A DNA stretch of 64,000 nucleotides from positions 1 through 64,000 of the forward strand of contig JAEUBA010000082.1 of the NCBI GenBank assembly GCA_018257865.1, written 5' to 3'. Shown here piece by piece: positions 35,983 through 47,227 of the stretch. The translations under genes and the position numbers were made by a program. Each line of letters begins with the position of its first letter. The first letter of the stretch is position 1. Source of the DNA: Stereocaulon alpinum (taxonomy: Eukaryota > Ascomycota > Lecanoromycetes > Lecanorales > Stereocaulaceae). The notes beneath the pieces are model-generated. The model was given only the letters and a program-made list of their open reading frames with translations. It did no database searches and was not told the DNA's origin.

Positions 35983-37209
35983 CTACGGTGCTTTCTGATC
36001 CCACTGCTCTAACAGTTTCTGGATCTGTGGAGCCCATACATCCTCTCCCTTTTCCAAAACTTCATACTCAAGCACATTCTTGCCCAGTTGGAAGTCTCCT
36101 TGCCTGGTTCGCACCAACGCGCTCATGCAAGCAAGTGAACCGACTGCTTCGCCGAGATCGTGACTTAGTGAGCGGACATAGAAGCCTGACGTGACTGTCA
36201 TTCGTAGCTTGACGGCTGGTGGACCTTTGTCCAGTGATGGTGAGGATTCTTGTGGTGGAAAGCGACAGTCGTGGTCCGCTGATGTCGGAAGGGCTGGCTC
36301 CGGAGACTTCGATGAGTTCTGTTCAGGAATCTGAAGGCCCCCCGACATCAGCATTTGAGGACTTGGTGTATCTTTCTGGTCCAGAGCTGGCCTCTTATTA
36401 GAGACCACGCTGTCCTTAAACCCCGCTAACTCTCGCTTTCTCTTATTCCCGTTGACGTCCTCCGTCCCATCTATAATCGAAGCCCCGGCGACAACGCCAT
36501 CTAGATCGAGCACCTTTTCCGCGACTTCCTTTGCCTCCACCTCCGCCTCTTCCTCGGGCAACTTGTACTGATGACTTCCCCCTTCCAACCACTCAACAAT
36601 CTGTAAGTCTTTGACCTCTACAGGCCTCTCCATGATCTCGGTCGGCACCTCCTTCCCTTCCCTCGCATACTCGTACAACCTCTTCCCTTGTACCCTCAAC
36701 GCTGAATAGATTGGCGGCCGCTGCATGATCTTCCCTGTGAACCTTCCCAGCGCCTTCTTCACTGTCTCCCTCGTCACGTGCCCGTACTCCGCTCTCCGTA
36801 AGACCTTGCCGAGGGTATCATATGTGTCCGTCGCGCCACCAAAAAGAATGGTGGCCTCGTAGGATTTCGTGCATTCGAGGAAGCTTTGTAAATCTTTGGT
36901 CCCTTTTCCCACACCCATAATAAGCACGCCCGTAGCCATTGGATCCAAAGTGCCTCCATGGCCGATCTTGACTTGCAGGCGCTTGTCTCTTCGTCGGCGT
37001 TGTTGCGGTCTTGACTCGGCGTTGCGAGATGCGCGCTCAGCGGCGAGCCAAGGGGCGAAGAGGGTAGAGGGGTTGAAGTGTTGCTGGAGATTGCGAATCA
37101 CTTGGGCGGAGGAGATGTCGGGTGGTTTATTGATTGCAAAGACACCCTCGACCACTTTAAGCTGGCTTTTTGCCATGCGGAGTCTGTTGTAGATTGTAGG
37201 AAGGAGCAT
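35983..37209 (-). CDS. pus4: PUS4, tRNA pseudouridine-55 synthase (TruB family)
   Basis: A single exon encodes 408 aa from the ATG at 37209 (yeast Pus4 has 403). A second in-frame ATG at 37176 (M-A-K-S-Q-L-K) may be the real start, because the first 11 residues look unconserved or like a weak targeting signal. The catalytic motif G-H-G-G-T-L-D-P-M-A-T-G is intact with Asp89. K-S-Y-E-A, Q-x-P-P-I-Y-S-A and a C-terminal F-Y-V-R-S-L motif complete the TruB fold. A disordered insert occupies about residues 225-325. The enzyme makes pseudouridine 55 in cytosolic and mitochondrial tRNA. It diverges from the RFTS gene with only 141 bp between starts. Confidence 0.95.
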   Translation of the reverse strand: MLLPTIYNRLRMAKSQLKVVEGVFAINKPPDISSAQVIRNLQQHFNPSTLFAPWLAAERASRNAESRPQQRRRRDKRLQVKIGHGGTLDPMATGVLIMGVGKGTKDLQSFLECTKSYEATILFGGATDTYDTLGKVLRRAEYGHVTRETVKKALGRFTGKIMQRPPIYSALRVQGKRLYEYAREGKEVPTEIMERPVEVKDLQIVEWLEGGSHQYKLPEEEAEVEAKEVAEKVLDLDGVVAGASIIDGTEDVNGNKRKRELAGFKDSVVSNKRPALDQKDTPSPQMLMSGGLQIPEQNSSKSPEPALPTSADHDCRFPPQESSPSLDKGPPAVKLRMTVTSGFYVRSLSHDLGEAVGSLACMSALVRTRQGDFQLGKNVLEYEVLEKGEDVWAPQIQKLLEQWDQKAP

Positions 37210-37350
37210 AGAATGGCGGTAACCGATCTAGGCATGCATGAGCTACTACATGCAGGCTCTTGACACAACTGTGGCTTTGCTGTAGTCCTAAAATTCTCCG
37301 AGACGCTAAGGGGAAATGCATGTGGAAGATCTGAGTTCCTGCCACGCGAG

Positions 37351-39248
37351 ATGATGTCGATCACGGATAGTTATCCATGCCGCCCGTCGCTAAAGCACAG
37401 ATTGGGGGAAGCTGCCGCTTTGGTATGGACACCGCTTGGAGACGCGAAATCGACGTGATGCGGAATTTGGAAAGCGACAATGCCTGCTCTTCGCTTCCAC
37501 ACGCCATAAGCAAGTTGATCTGTTCAACTTCAACATGCATGTCAAAGAAGAAGACATTCTCCTACCTCGGAAGTCCTCGATCTCGAATCCAGACGACTGG
37601 CCTACCTTCAACATCAAGAGGATCAGAGTCACATCTCAGAAGACTGGTCAAGAAGTAAGCTTACTTTCTGCAAACACGGCGAATCCGGTCAGGGTATCTG
37701 GGAGGTTAGATAAGATCGATGATGACTTGCTCTATCTCGGTAACTTGCACTGACTGTCATCTTGTGCTAAACTACTTCTAAACATATATGGTTTTTAGTA
37801 CGAGATAAGAGATACAAAGACAAGACTATTGAGCTTAGCAACGTAATGACATATGCATTCGCAGAATATGACGATGGCACCTATGGGTTCTGGGCAGCTG
37901 GTAAGGCCGGCTGGTTTGAGATTCAGAGTCCTGCGAATGTCTACAAAGCTATATACGATAAGATGAACGAAGCGGCGTCGATTCACTACATGCTTGCGGA
38001 CAAGTTTAAGAAGTCTCATAATCGCCGTCCGAAGCTCACTCAGAAGGCACTGGAAAAACATGTCAACCGGATCTTCCAGGACGTATGTTGGACTCCTGTT
38101 TCCACATGATGCCGTTGCTGAAGCAATGCAGTACATTGGGCAGGGACCTGGTCCACAACCTCTTGGTGACGTGGATGATGTGCGAGAAGCCTTCCATGAA
38201 CATCGAGAATTCCTGATCACGTCAATGCTCGAAGATCAGGAGGGACTCAATTGGGATCAGAGCCCAATGTTGAATTACTTCACACTCACATTCCCGGTAA
38301 GCAGGTCACGATATTCGCACCCAAGTCGACAGAGCTAACGAAAAGCTTAGGAGGATGTTACCAGAATAAAGGCCAGGCTAATTGGAAAAGAAAGTGCACC
38401 AGTCTTAAGCGTGGAAGAAGAGTCAGACCGGCCAAAGAAAAGGAAGTCTCCCTCTACAGATACCGGAAGCAATCCAGTATATAAACGCAAGCGAGGGAGA
38501 CCGAAATCATCAGAAGTCGAACCACCCCACACGCCTGCTACGAAGTTAATAGAAGACGTTTCATCGTCAGGGGACGAACGAGTCGGCAATCCCAACGTCG
38601 TAACACGCAAGCAAAAATCCATTCTTCGTCCAAGTGGAGGGAAGTCCTCCAAGAAAACGGCGGCGCGACGGAAAGGTCCAGCCGCATTTAATGAGCCAAG
38701 TAACGATCTCGAAGATGGAGACGACGATGGTAGCCAAAGCGCCGCTGAAGAATCTCCGATAACAACAATCCGCAATGCCAAAGATCTTGAGCTTCTGACG
38801 AATGCACCCTCCGACCGCTCCTCGCCGCATGAAGATGCTCCAAAATTCCTGCCAAGGAAGTATTTGGAGCTCAAAGTCGTAGAATACGATCTTCCCTCTA
38901 CAGAACCGCAAGGACCTGGCGACCTGTGGACTTGTACATTCGAAGGATGCTATCACAGAGTGCATGAAGCATCGACAGTAGACGGGAAGAAGAGAATTAA
39001 AGAGCATTTTAAGACGCATGCCCTTTCAGCTCAGGAGAAGATTGACTTGGTGGTTAATGAGAGTAGGCCGTATTTGCCTGTCAAGTAAGTTGCTCTTCCA
39101 GTGGTCCGAAGATCTGGGCGCTTGCTAATTGATACTCTCAAGCAATCTCATGCGCCGGTTACAGGCCTTTGCCTCGGCACCAGACGCAGAGCCTGGTCCA
39201 GACAGCCTGGAGCGGACGTTCTCGGCTGCCATTCGAAAGAAATACTGA
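37351..39248 (+). CDS. RFTS (DNMT1 replication-foci) domain protein, Raf2-like; apparent one-base frameshift
   Basis: Modelled exons are 37351-37422, 37475-37739, 37799-38296, 38351-39084 and 39143-39248. Introns are 52-60 bp with GT-AG ends. The sum is 1675 nt, one more than a multiple of three. Near 38088 the frame ending I-F-Q-D must move by one base to reach Y-V-G-L-L-F-P-H, so one extra base is present. The protein (~557 aa when read across) has an N-terminal RFTS-like domain (W-P-T-F-N-I-K-R-I-R-V, then F-A-E-Y...Y-G-F-W and W-F-E-I-x-S-P-A). An AT-hook-like K-R-G-R-P-K segment follows, then a single zinc-finger-like C-x4-C...H-x3-H near the end. S. pombe Raf2 of the CLRC H3K9 methylation complex has an RFTS domain, so a heterochromatin role is plausible but inferred. 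It could equally be a different RFTS protein. Confidence 0.75.
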
Positions 39249-39513
39249 TCTTATAAGATTGCATTTTCGAGGTTTACTAAATAGTGTAATACTTATGATG
39301 ACAGAAGCTATGTATGAATGTTTGCATGTCTGGGGCAGCGGTCCCCCAAGGAGGCGTACGACGTGGACATTGTTCTGAACTCTGTACGATGAATATTGTG
39401 GCATTTCCGTGCTTTTGATTCATTGAAAACATTGGGTATCTTGCTAGAACTCTCGGGCAATGCTAAATGTGACAATGGCGACACTGTAATTGCTCGCCTC
39501 TCTCTATAAATCA

Positions 39514-40773
39514 TCACGCAGCCTTCGCCCTCCTGCTCTTCCCTAACCTCTGCTTCCCAGGCTTTCCCTTCATCTTCTTCGCCGGAAATCCCCTTAGATC
39601 CGCCGTCGAAGCAGCATCCGTACTCTTGCTGAACCGCTTCTTACCACCAAAACCGAATTTCTCGTCTTTTTTCTGCCTCTTGTCCCGCCTTCCCCCTTTC
39701 GCAGTACCGTCTCTGCCCATTCTCGACGATCGATTGTCCTTAGCTGCATCTTCGAGCGCTACATCAAAAAGGTCCTCTTCATTAGCAGCACCGTTATCTG
39801 TGTTCTTCCTCTCTGGAACGAACCTCTGTCAGTATATTGTCACACCCATAAAGCTCGAACAAACATACTTCTCTTCAGCAGATTGATCTTGTCCAAGGTA
39901 TCCCTCTTCGCCTTATCCCGCTCTTGAAGTTTTGCAATCTGCACCTGTTTCCCGAATTTCTTTAGATCCCTCTGCCTCCTCGCCTCAGCCGCTGCCTTTT
40001 TATTCGCCGCCTCATCCACCATCTTTGCTTTGATCTTTCCCATGTGCTCATCGCTCTTTACCATTTCCGCAAAATAATCATTCGGTCTTGAGAACGGCAC
40101 GCCCTCTTTCTTCAACAAGTCTCTTCCCTCGTTGGCAGCATCAAGACACTGCTTGTAGAATGCCAGTTCGCGGGTTAAATCATCATTAACGTCTTTGATT
40201 TCGACAGGGGCGGAGGTGGTCAGGGATTGGTGGGTGGAGAATGAGAGGGTAGAATAGGGGAGGGCAATTGACTTCTGGGCTTTGAGAAGGGCGGCAGTAT
40301 TGTTGATAGTAAGCCGTTGGTGAGGAAGAATATCAGCTTTCTCTTCTGAGGCAAGGGATTCGATGTCCGAAAGCGGTATGCCTTTTTCGTCTTCTGCTAC
40401 TTCTGAATCTGAATCTTCAGCACCTTGATCACCCAGACTACTGTCACTGTCGCTTTCGCTGTCAATTAGGCGGGAGGTATCGATCTGTGCGCTCGTTAGG
40501 TAAAGGACGTTGCCTTGCGGTTGAAGCTCGCCATACAGGTGCAGACTCTGCGTGTTCGCTCTCATCGCTCTGCCATCCATCGCTCTCGGCTTCAGCCATA
40601 GCTAAAGAGCCATTGGTATCTTTCTCAACCCTTTCATTGCCATGAGAATCTGTATCCGGAAATTTTGACTTTTTCCTCGTCGCAGCCTGTTTCTGTAGCC
40701 TTTTCTGGTTTTCCAGCTTGTAATCTCGACCTCTGTAAGCGTCAAGAGCGGCTATTAGCTTGCTCTTCGCCAT
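39514..40773 (-). CDS. ebp2: EBP2, rRNA-processing protein
   Basis: Exons are 40537-40773, 39869-40484 and 39514-39812 (introns 52 and 56 bp), giving 383 aa. The last acceptor is chosen at C-G-T-T-C-C-A-G because it rebuilds the family sequence L-L-K-R-K-R-K-N; the nearer AG gives a wrong frame. The Ebp2 domain includes D-V-N-D-D-L-T-R-E-L-A-F-Y-K-Q and R-P-N-D-Y-F-A-E-M-V-K-S-D-x-H-M. A basic coiled-coil tail follows, ending in G-K-P-G-K-Q-R-L-G-K. Ebp2 works in nucleolar 60S assembly and 27S pre-rRNA processing. The N-terminal third is acidic and Ser-rich. It converges on the RFTS gene. Confidence 0.94.
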
Positions 40774-41248
40774 GGCGTGATGATGTTGGTATCAGAGTCA
40801 GACTTGGTGACTGTGGTTGTTGACCTTTTCGTAAATTTCTCGGGTAAAGTATCTCCTCTTCTTACACAACGATCGACAGCTAAACAGCGGCCCGGGCCGC
40901 CTGAACGTTACGTTATATACCTACTAATCGTATCGAAATGGCTGACACTCACGGCACCCTACCTTCCAGTACACGTCCACGCTTGGATCTCAGCTGTAGA
41001 GACATTCCTGATTTTCGTTACGCGACCACCCAGAGAACTCATCGTTCTAGGCGCGCTGCTCATCACAAACGTTCACACCACCATTACGCACCTGAGCAAG
41101 TTACACTGCTCCAACATATAGACCCAGCTAACAGAACACCTGTAGGGGCTGCAACCGCCTAGGTGCAGACCTACAGCTCAGACCACTACCCGGCCACCGT
41201 CGCGCTGCCTCATTGCCACCTGACTTCGACCACCGCAAGCCAAAAGCA
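40774..41248. promoter_or_regulatory. Divergent region between EBP2 and the HSBP1-like gene
   Basis: These 475 bp contain no supported gene and should carry both promoters. I looked for heat-shock elements (repeated nGAAn) and saw no clear array. Confidence 0.35.
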
Positions 41249-41578
41249 ATGGCTGGACGGACTGAAGACTCGTTGGCTGCGAACACTGTATAGGCTCCCA
41301 TACCTCGATTTCTGCGCAATATTGCTCACTGGTAACCTTACAGAGCACAAACCAAGGCGCAAACGAGTTAGTTAAAGCGGTCGACAAGCTCTTGAATGAT
41401 CTTGGCCCCAAGTTCTCCAAGGTCTCCGCTGAGCTCTTTGCTAAAAGTGCGTGGAGCTGAGCCGCTCTCGGGGGTGATCGTGAGGCTAACAGCTACAGTG
41501 GACGATATGGCGCAACGTCTGGATGATATGGAAGCGGCGATCAAGGCAGGAAACGAGAGTGGTAGTGAGGGCAACTGA
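41249..41578 (+). CDS. HSBP1-like heat-shock-factor-binding micro-protein
   Basis: Three tiny exons, 41249-41287, 41344-41446 and 41499-41578 (introns 56 and 52 bp), join to 73 aa (human HSBP1 has 76). The protein is one helix with heptad hydrophobics: L-V-K-A-V-D-K-L-L-N-D-L-G, F-S-K-V-S-A-E-L-F-A-K, and M-D-D-M-A-Q-R-L-D-D-M-E. The last stretch parallels I-D-D-M-S-x-R-I-D-D-L-E of HSBP1. In animals HSBP1 binds the HSF1 trimer; a link to the WASH complex is also known. The fungal role is not established. The ATG in A-A-G-C-A-A-T-G-G opens the only frame that joins cleanly. No single frame is long enough to show this gene. Confidence 0.82.
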
Positions 41579-42596
41579 TGGGATCTGGCAATGGCATAGC
41601 GGGCGTTCAGGGTTTACCATGAGCATAAAACAGCGAATACCCCGGGCATGCAGCCCATGTTACAGGCGATGTCGTTCCTCACGCTCGCGAATGTGATGAT
41701 GTTAGCACTTATTCGAACGTCTCAATCCTAGGCTTGCACCTCTTACTTGGGGCGAATCTGGGCATCACTCCCTTTTGAACATGGTGTTCCTATGTACTGT
41801 GACCTTTATAAATACTTTAAGAAAATTCCCTGCAAGACGCACATTTGTGACTGATCCTAGCCATACAGTGGTGGAAATCTCTAATATGTATTTGAGGTTT
41901 CAGCTGATTCGATGGTCTACCTCCCAAGTTGTGTGGCTGTCTCGAGCTGACCTGGGTCTCTACGGCACATCGATTCATGGGACGCAATTTTTCATTTGGA
42001 CTGATCCGAAGCCTCAGTCACCTCAATTTCGCTACACTCATAAGGCACAGTGATCTCCGAGAGCCACATTCAATGCCCATCAATTCGACTACTTCTCGCT
42101 CAGCTTGAGTACATGTTATCGCATGCTCAGGCCACCCATTACATGACCGAGTACGCACTTCAACCACAATGCATAGTCTACACCTTTGCTTTGATGGCAA
42201 AACTAAAGCTACAATTTTCATGGCATGGATCTCGCAGTTCCATAGAGGATGAGTATTCGGAAGCTGCCCGTGCTCACTGTTGACAGACGCCGAAGGTGGT
42301 TCCGTGCGATCATCTCCATATCGCCCGTTGTCTGTATGACATCCATCCCACATAGAGCAAAAGAAGAGTATTGTCCAATAGATGACAAGTCCCAGTGCCA
42401 TCAGCCCGGACGGAACAGCAGTGAAAGAGCAGCGAAGGAGCACTTTCTGGGAGAATATAAGACACAGGTGGCATCGATCTACAAGAGCAGCATAAAAAGA
42501 AACTATTCTTGAACGAAGTATGAGGCCTAGATGACAAAGATTTCCATAGAATGACCGGTCATGTACACTTAGTCATACAGAGTTGTGAGTTGATAC
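41579..42596. other. 1.0 kb convergent spacer without a supported gene
   Basis: This lies between the stops of the HSBP1-like gene and TigA. Several short frames occur on both strands, but none shows a family motif or plausible introns. I call nothing here. Confidence 0.5.
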
Positions 42597-43771
42597 CTAC
42601 AATTCCTCCTTAATCTTCTCCTTGATCGTCTCCATTGTGCTCGGCTCCTCGCCCTTGAATCTCCTCAAAATATTCGATCTTGACGTCAAATCATCGATCT
42701 TCTCAGGCGCCAAGCCGCCTTTCTTGATGATACCCTCTAACCTACCCAGCTCTTTCTCGAGATACTCCTGATTGGCCACCACCTTGCCAGCTACCTTGAT
42801 GTAATATTCAGCATACTTGTCCTTGAGTCCCTTTGCCGCAGCAGTCAATTCCTTAGAAAGGCTGTTTATGCTCTCGCCGCTGGTGAGCTTGCTAATGATG
42901 GTATCTAGACTAGGGATCGTGCCACCCAAGGCGTCGAGCTTGCCACCAATCATGCGGTGGGTGCCAGCTTTCTCATTCATGAAGTAGAGGAAATCTTGCT
43001 CAGTTCGTCCACCCTCGTAGGCCAGGGGTGTGGTTGAACCTTTGGGAAAGTATTTGATAGTAGGGTAGGAGCTGACGCCTTGGCTTTGAGCTGTGGCTTT
43101 CGAGTTCTCAGCCTCAGCATCGACTTTGGCGATGAGGACATTAGGCTCGGCGGCATAGTCCTGGGCTAGGGTCTCCCAGATCGGAGCCAAAGTTTTGCAG
43201 TCTGTTGACGTCTTAGTACAATCTCAGGAAGAATTGGGGGCCAGCAAGACGTACGTCCACACCACGGTGCGGTGAAAGCCACCAAGACATCCTTATCACC
43301 ACCAATCTCAGTCTTGAACGACGTATCCGTCAACATCTCGACGGCGCTCGGAGCCGCCTTCTTGCCCTTCATCTTGATACCCGTCTTCTTGGCGATGAAG
43401 CTAGAGAGACTCTCCAAGTCTCTCCCACCATTATAGTCCTCAGGCTTGTCGCTCTTACCATCAAACCATTTCAACGTAGGGAAGCCCTGCACCCCAAATC
43501 TTTTCCCAAGACTTTTCTCTGCGTCCGCATCTACTTTCGCAATTGAGACTTTGTCTTTCGCAAATTCGAAGTTTTGGGCGAGCTCCTCGTATATAGGTGC
43601 AAGGTTCTTGCAATGGCCGCACCATGGGGCAAAGAATTCCACGAGAGCAGGCTTGTTGGATTTCAGGACGACTTTGTCGAAATTGTCAGGGATGAGGTCC
43701 AAAACCGAGGAGGCTGCGTTGGCGCCCAGGGCAGCAAGAGCAGCGAGGAGAAGATAGCTTAGTCGAGCCAT
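42597..43771 (-). CDS. tigA: ER protein disulfide isomerase, TigA/ERp38 type
   Basis: Exons are 43255-43771 and 42597-43201 (53 bp intron), giving 373 aa. A signal peptide (M-A-R-L-S-Y-L-L-L-A-A-L-A-A-L) with probable cleavage near residue 19 is followed by two thioredoxin domains. Their active sites are C51-G-H-C54 and C171-G-H-C174; the intron splits the His codon of the second. A helical ERp29-type C-terminal domain (about 260-370) and a K-E-E-L end, a usable ER-retention signal, complete it. It oxidises and isomerises disulfides of secretory proteins. The longer open frame upstream (to 43927) has no signal-peptide character, so I start at 43771. It lies in tandem downstream of MKT1. Confidence 0.95.
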
Positions 43772-44393
43772 AGCTGGGATAGGGCGAAGGTAATCAGAGT
43801 ATGATGAGGAAAGCAAAGATTCAATTCTATAGGAGTAACGATGGAAGGGTGGAAGAGTGTGGGGTGGGGTGGGGTGGGACAGGTAGAGCAGATTTATTAG
43901 AGAATAGAGATCCAGCCTTGAGGACACAGTAGAATTAGCGGGTCGGTATTTTTAGCTGACACCACCCCACGGCTGAGCTGAACTGCGCTAGTAATATACG
44001 CCATTCTTTAGTCCAATTCTCAACAAAGTAAGACACATTGAAGCTTATGCTTGTTCTACAAGCCTAAAAAGTGAGAGCTTCAACTGGCGGCCTTTCGTGT
44101 TCGTACGGATACGCACCCACCACCCAAAGCCTAGGTTACAACTTTTTGCATCCCTTCACAGATCTGCCACATGCTTGTGGTTTTCTCACCCTAGTAAAGC
44201 CCCTAGTCTCGTCCACCACTTCGTGATCTCTTAGCTTCATTGGATAGCGAACAGTCTTGGAGCCTGTCAGGAAGGTATAATATTTGACGGGACTTTCGTG
44301 GATAATTTACCTTTATCGGTAGATCTTTGATGGGGTTGAGCCCGGATTGATGAGGAATATGTCAATGCCGAACGTTGGCCTGTGGCAAGCGAC
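43772..44393. promoter_or_regulatory. TigA promoter and MKT1 3' region
   Basis: This 622 bp spacer holds a plus-strand G-rich run, GTGGGGTGGGGTGGGGTGGG (43859-43878), 88 bp upstream of the TigA start, so the TigA sense strand is C-rich there. I saw no clear unfolded-protein-response element. Confidence 0.45.
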
Positions 44394-46957
44394 CTACTTC
44401 CTTTCGGACAGCCACTCATTGACTTCGTCCCACATCTTCCTATCCTTCACCTTGTTCCCAGCAGCCTTGACACCTTTGTAGAGCTTCGTTGAATGTTAGC
44501 ATGGATGGTGACATTCAGACATGACAGAGCCGCTTACTGCATCCCAAACTTGGAAAGCGTCATCCAAGCTACCGCTGAAATCGCTATTCTGGATCCAGCT
44601 TTGCCCTTTCTCCCTCACCGCTGACCGAGTCGCCTTCGAGGTAGCTTCCGATGTATACAAACATAGCTCATCGAGGTAATGCATTGTCAAAACACCTAGC
44701 GCACAAGAGTGTTCTTCATAGAACGGTAGACTGTTGAAAATCAGCAGAATGTAGGGGTGTTTGGGGGGCCGAAGCCTACCCTAGGGACAATTGCATCCAA
44801 TCGTCACGATCCCTATTAATACTCCCTTCCAAAAACATTGCAGTGAGGATCATCTCGATTAAATCACGAAGACTCGCTTGCAGATTCGAGATAATCGATT
44901 GGTAGGCCAAGAGGTGCCGACTCAGGGGCCCACTATACGCTTTGGGCTGATGACGGATCTTGCCAAGGCAGGCGACACGAGACACCATCATAACATTTCG
45001 CTTCTCAACATCTAGGTTGAGTGTCAGCATCACTGCTCCTTCAAGTGACAGTCATGACTGACCTGTACCATGCTCCGGAGCACCAGCGTATCCCAAGAAC
45101 ATGGTATCCGGGCTGACGAGCTCGAGGCGCAGTAATTCGACAGCGATGAACACGGCTTCTTCCTGATCTTTCCTGGTTCCAGCGGCGTCCAGAGCCGTTT
45201 CTAAGATCTTGCCCCATTCAGTGAGCTGATGCTGGTCGTCGACATATCCACGAAGCTGTAAGAAGCGCCACACGACATTTGCTAGGATCTCATTAGGAAG
45301 CTTCAATGGCTAATGGAGATCAGCAGTCTTTCCAACACCAACATTGGCCCAACTTACCTCGTGCCCAACCTTAGGCTTTGGAGTCACAGTCTTCGCGGCT
45401 AGGTCAACGTTGCCTAAGGTCAGGAGGGCGAACGAGAGAGAACCCGATGGCATGTCCTCGTTGGTGAACTGTGCAAGATTAGGATCCTATGAACCCGTTG
45501 CTGGTTCAGGGTACTCACATCTGCAATCAGGTCATTCTTCACATGCCATTTTGAGAGCTGATCCCTTGTCGATGATAAAGACTTCATGTTGAATTTCCCC
45601 TCGTAAGTCGGGTCAAACCACAATCTTGTCGTGATATCCCTCGAATGGAAGTACCGATGAATAGGCTCAGTCAGAAGGGACAACGCTTGTCTTCGCAATG
45701 GTTCCAACTGAGTCTTTACGAGGTCCTGATAAGGTTGACCATCGCCCCCAGCAAGGGGTTGTGTGATGCTAATCTTGCCTGAGGTCAACCAGTTGAGCAC
45801 TCGTGGGCGAAGCATGCCGCGGGAGAGATACATGTAGAGCTCTTCAGGTAGACGTAATCCAATGCATTCGTGAACATCGTCAGGCGCAATCTCCTTGTTC
45901 AAAGCCTCAACATCTCCTTCGGCAGTGATTACAACGTGGTGTTTAATCCTCGCCATTGCCCTCTTGTATTGATCAAGGTATTGTCCCTTGGCGGAGGGAT
46001 CTGGAAGGGGTTGAGCGCAAAGTCGTGGCACGCTACCGCCAGATGTTGAGATCACCTGGACGATATTTCGGAAGGTAGGTAGTTTGGGGTAGACCGATTG
46101 ATTCATGAACGGGGGGAACATAGGCAGTAGGTCTGAACCGGCCAACATCAGTGCATCGATGAAGACGTGGCTTGATATGTTACCCAGGTCTGCCAGACAG
46201 TCCCGCCTGTCGACCCAGTCAAACTGACTTGCCTCAGGTTTAAAGTTGGTGATCATCTTGTCAATGCCAAAGCAGAAGAGATCCGATGGGCCATAAACGG
46301 CATCAATATATTGACTTGGGTGTCTCTCATAGTATACAAGCTATCAATGGTCAACAAGACAAAACAAGGTACGAAATAGATCATACCTGAGCCAGCGCGC
46401 TGTAAGGTGCAACAGTGAAAGGAATGCCATGCTCATACAATGTCTTTTTCAAGGTCTCTGACATACTTGTAATGTCCGAGAGACCTAGGCTGGTGTCAAA
46501 CGCAGCCTGTACCTGCTCATCTTGGATGAGCATACCTGAGGATCGAAACATTTCATTGGCCTCTGCGGCATGTCTGGCCTCGTAAATGCTGAAAGCCTTA
46601 TGATTTGCTTCAGCTGCCCTCGCGGCCCTGGCGACTGGGTCATAACTAATACCAGAGTCCAATCCATTGAAGACAAAGTGTAGCTGCAGGCCAGCAGTCT
46701 GCAAGTCGTTTATGCGAGCGATAGCCTTAGTCTCCAGACAGAGGGGCACGCCTCCTAGAGCGGGTTGCAACGATTCTTTAGGTAGGCTTCGTAGAAAGTA
46801 GGCGGCATCGACGCCAATTGTGCAGTCCTTGAGGAACTTGAGATCAAAAGACTTGGCCAACTTGCCTGACCAGTCGTCAAATAGTTGGACTGCAGCAAAG
46901 TAAGGTTAGCATTGACAAGAGCCAGTCTGCTTCTCAGGAACCTGACTTACTACCCAT
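44394..46957 (-). CDS. mkt1: MKT1, XPG-fold post-transcriptional regulator
   Basis: Eight exons: 46951-46957 (7 nt), 46387-46889, 45519-46340, 45358-45468, 45063-45309, 44780-45011, 44538-44730 and 44394-44483. They join to 734 aa (yeast Mkt1 830) in one open frame. The first exon carries only M-G and one base; the protein then runs I-Q-L-F-D-D-W. The N-terminal half has an XPG-nuclease-like fold (T-I-G-V-D-A-A-Y-F-L). In the second half the Mkt1 C-terminal domain follows (L-A-N-V-V-W-R-F-L-Q-L-R-G-Y and D-T-M-F-L-G-Y-A-G). Yeast Mkt1 with Pbp1 controls translation of HO and mitochondrial-protein mRNAs; it probably lacks nuclease activity. It shares a 270 bp divergent region with the dioxygenase gene. 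Confidence 0.92.
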
Positions 46958-47227
46958 TGTGGTGAATCCAAGCACTGTGGTGCAGAAGGAGTGTAAGGAC
47001 CTGTAGCAGAAGCGGAGGAGCCACAAGCTGTCTGGTCTATCGTGGTCAGAGACAGGGGCTGTCGACTGCTCTATGGTCGGTGCTGAATCTCAGCGACCGC
47101 GCTAGTGTCCGTCAGCCTCATAGGGTTTGCAGCCAATCGACCTGCTGATATCTCTCCAACCTTCACACATCTAACTCCCTCTTTTTGATGGTTCTGTTTT
47201 ACGACGATTATTGATTAATCTGTGGAC

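Noticed and set aside
38013..38088. A 76 bp intron that would remove the frameshift in the RFTS gene
   Set aside because: It would delete about 25 residues that look coding (L-T-Q-K-A-L-E-K-H-V), and the donor GTTTAAG is weak. Kept as the main alternative.
42018..42443. 141-codon minus-strand frame in the HSBP1-TigA spacer
   Set aside because: It has no motif, no good splice sites and a composition like the flanking non-coding DNA.
43772..43927. Longer start for TigA
   Set aside because: It would bury the signal peptide 52 residues inside the protein.
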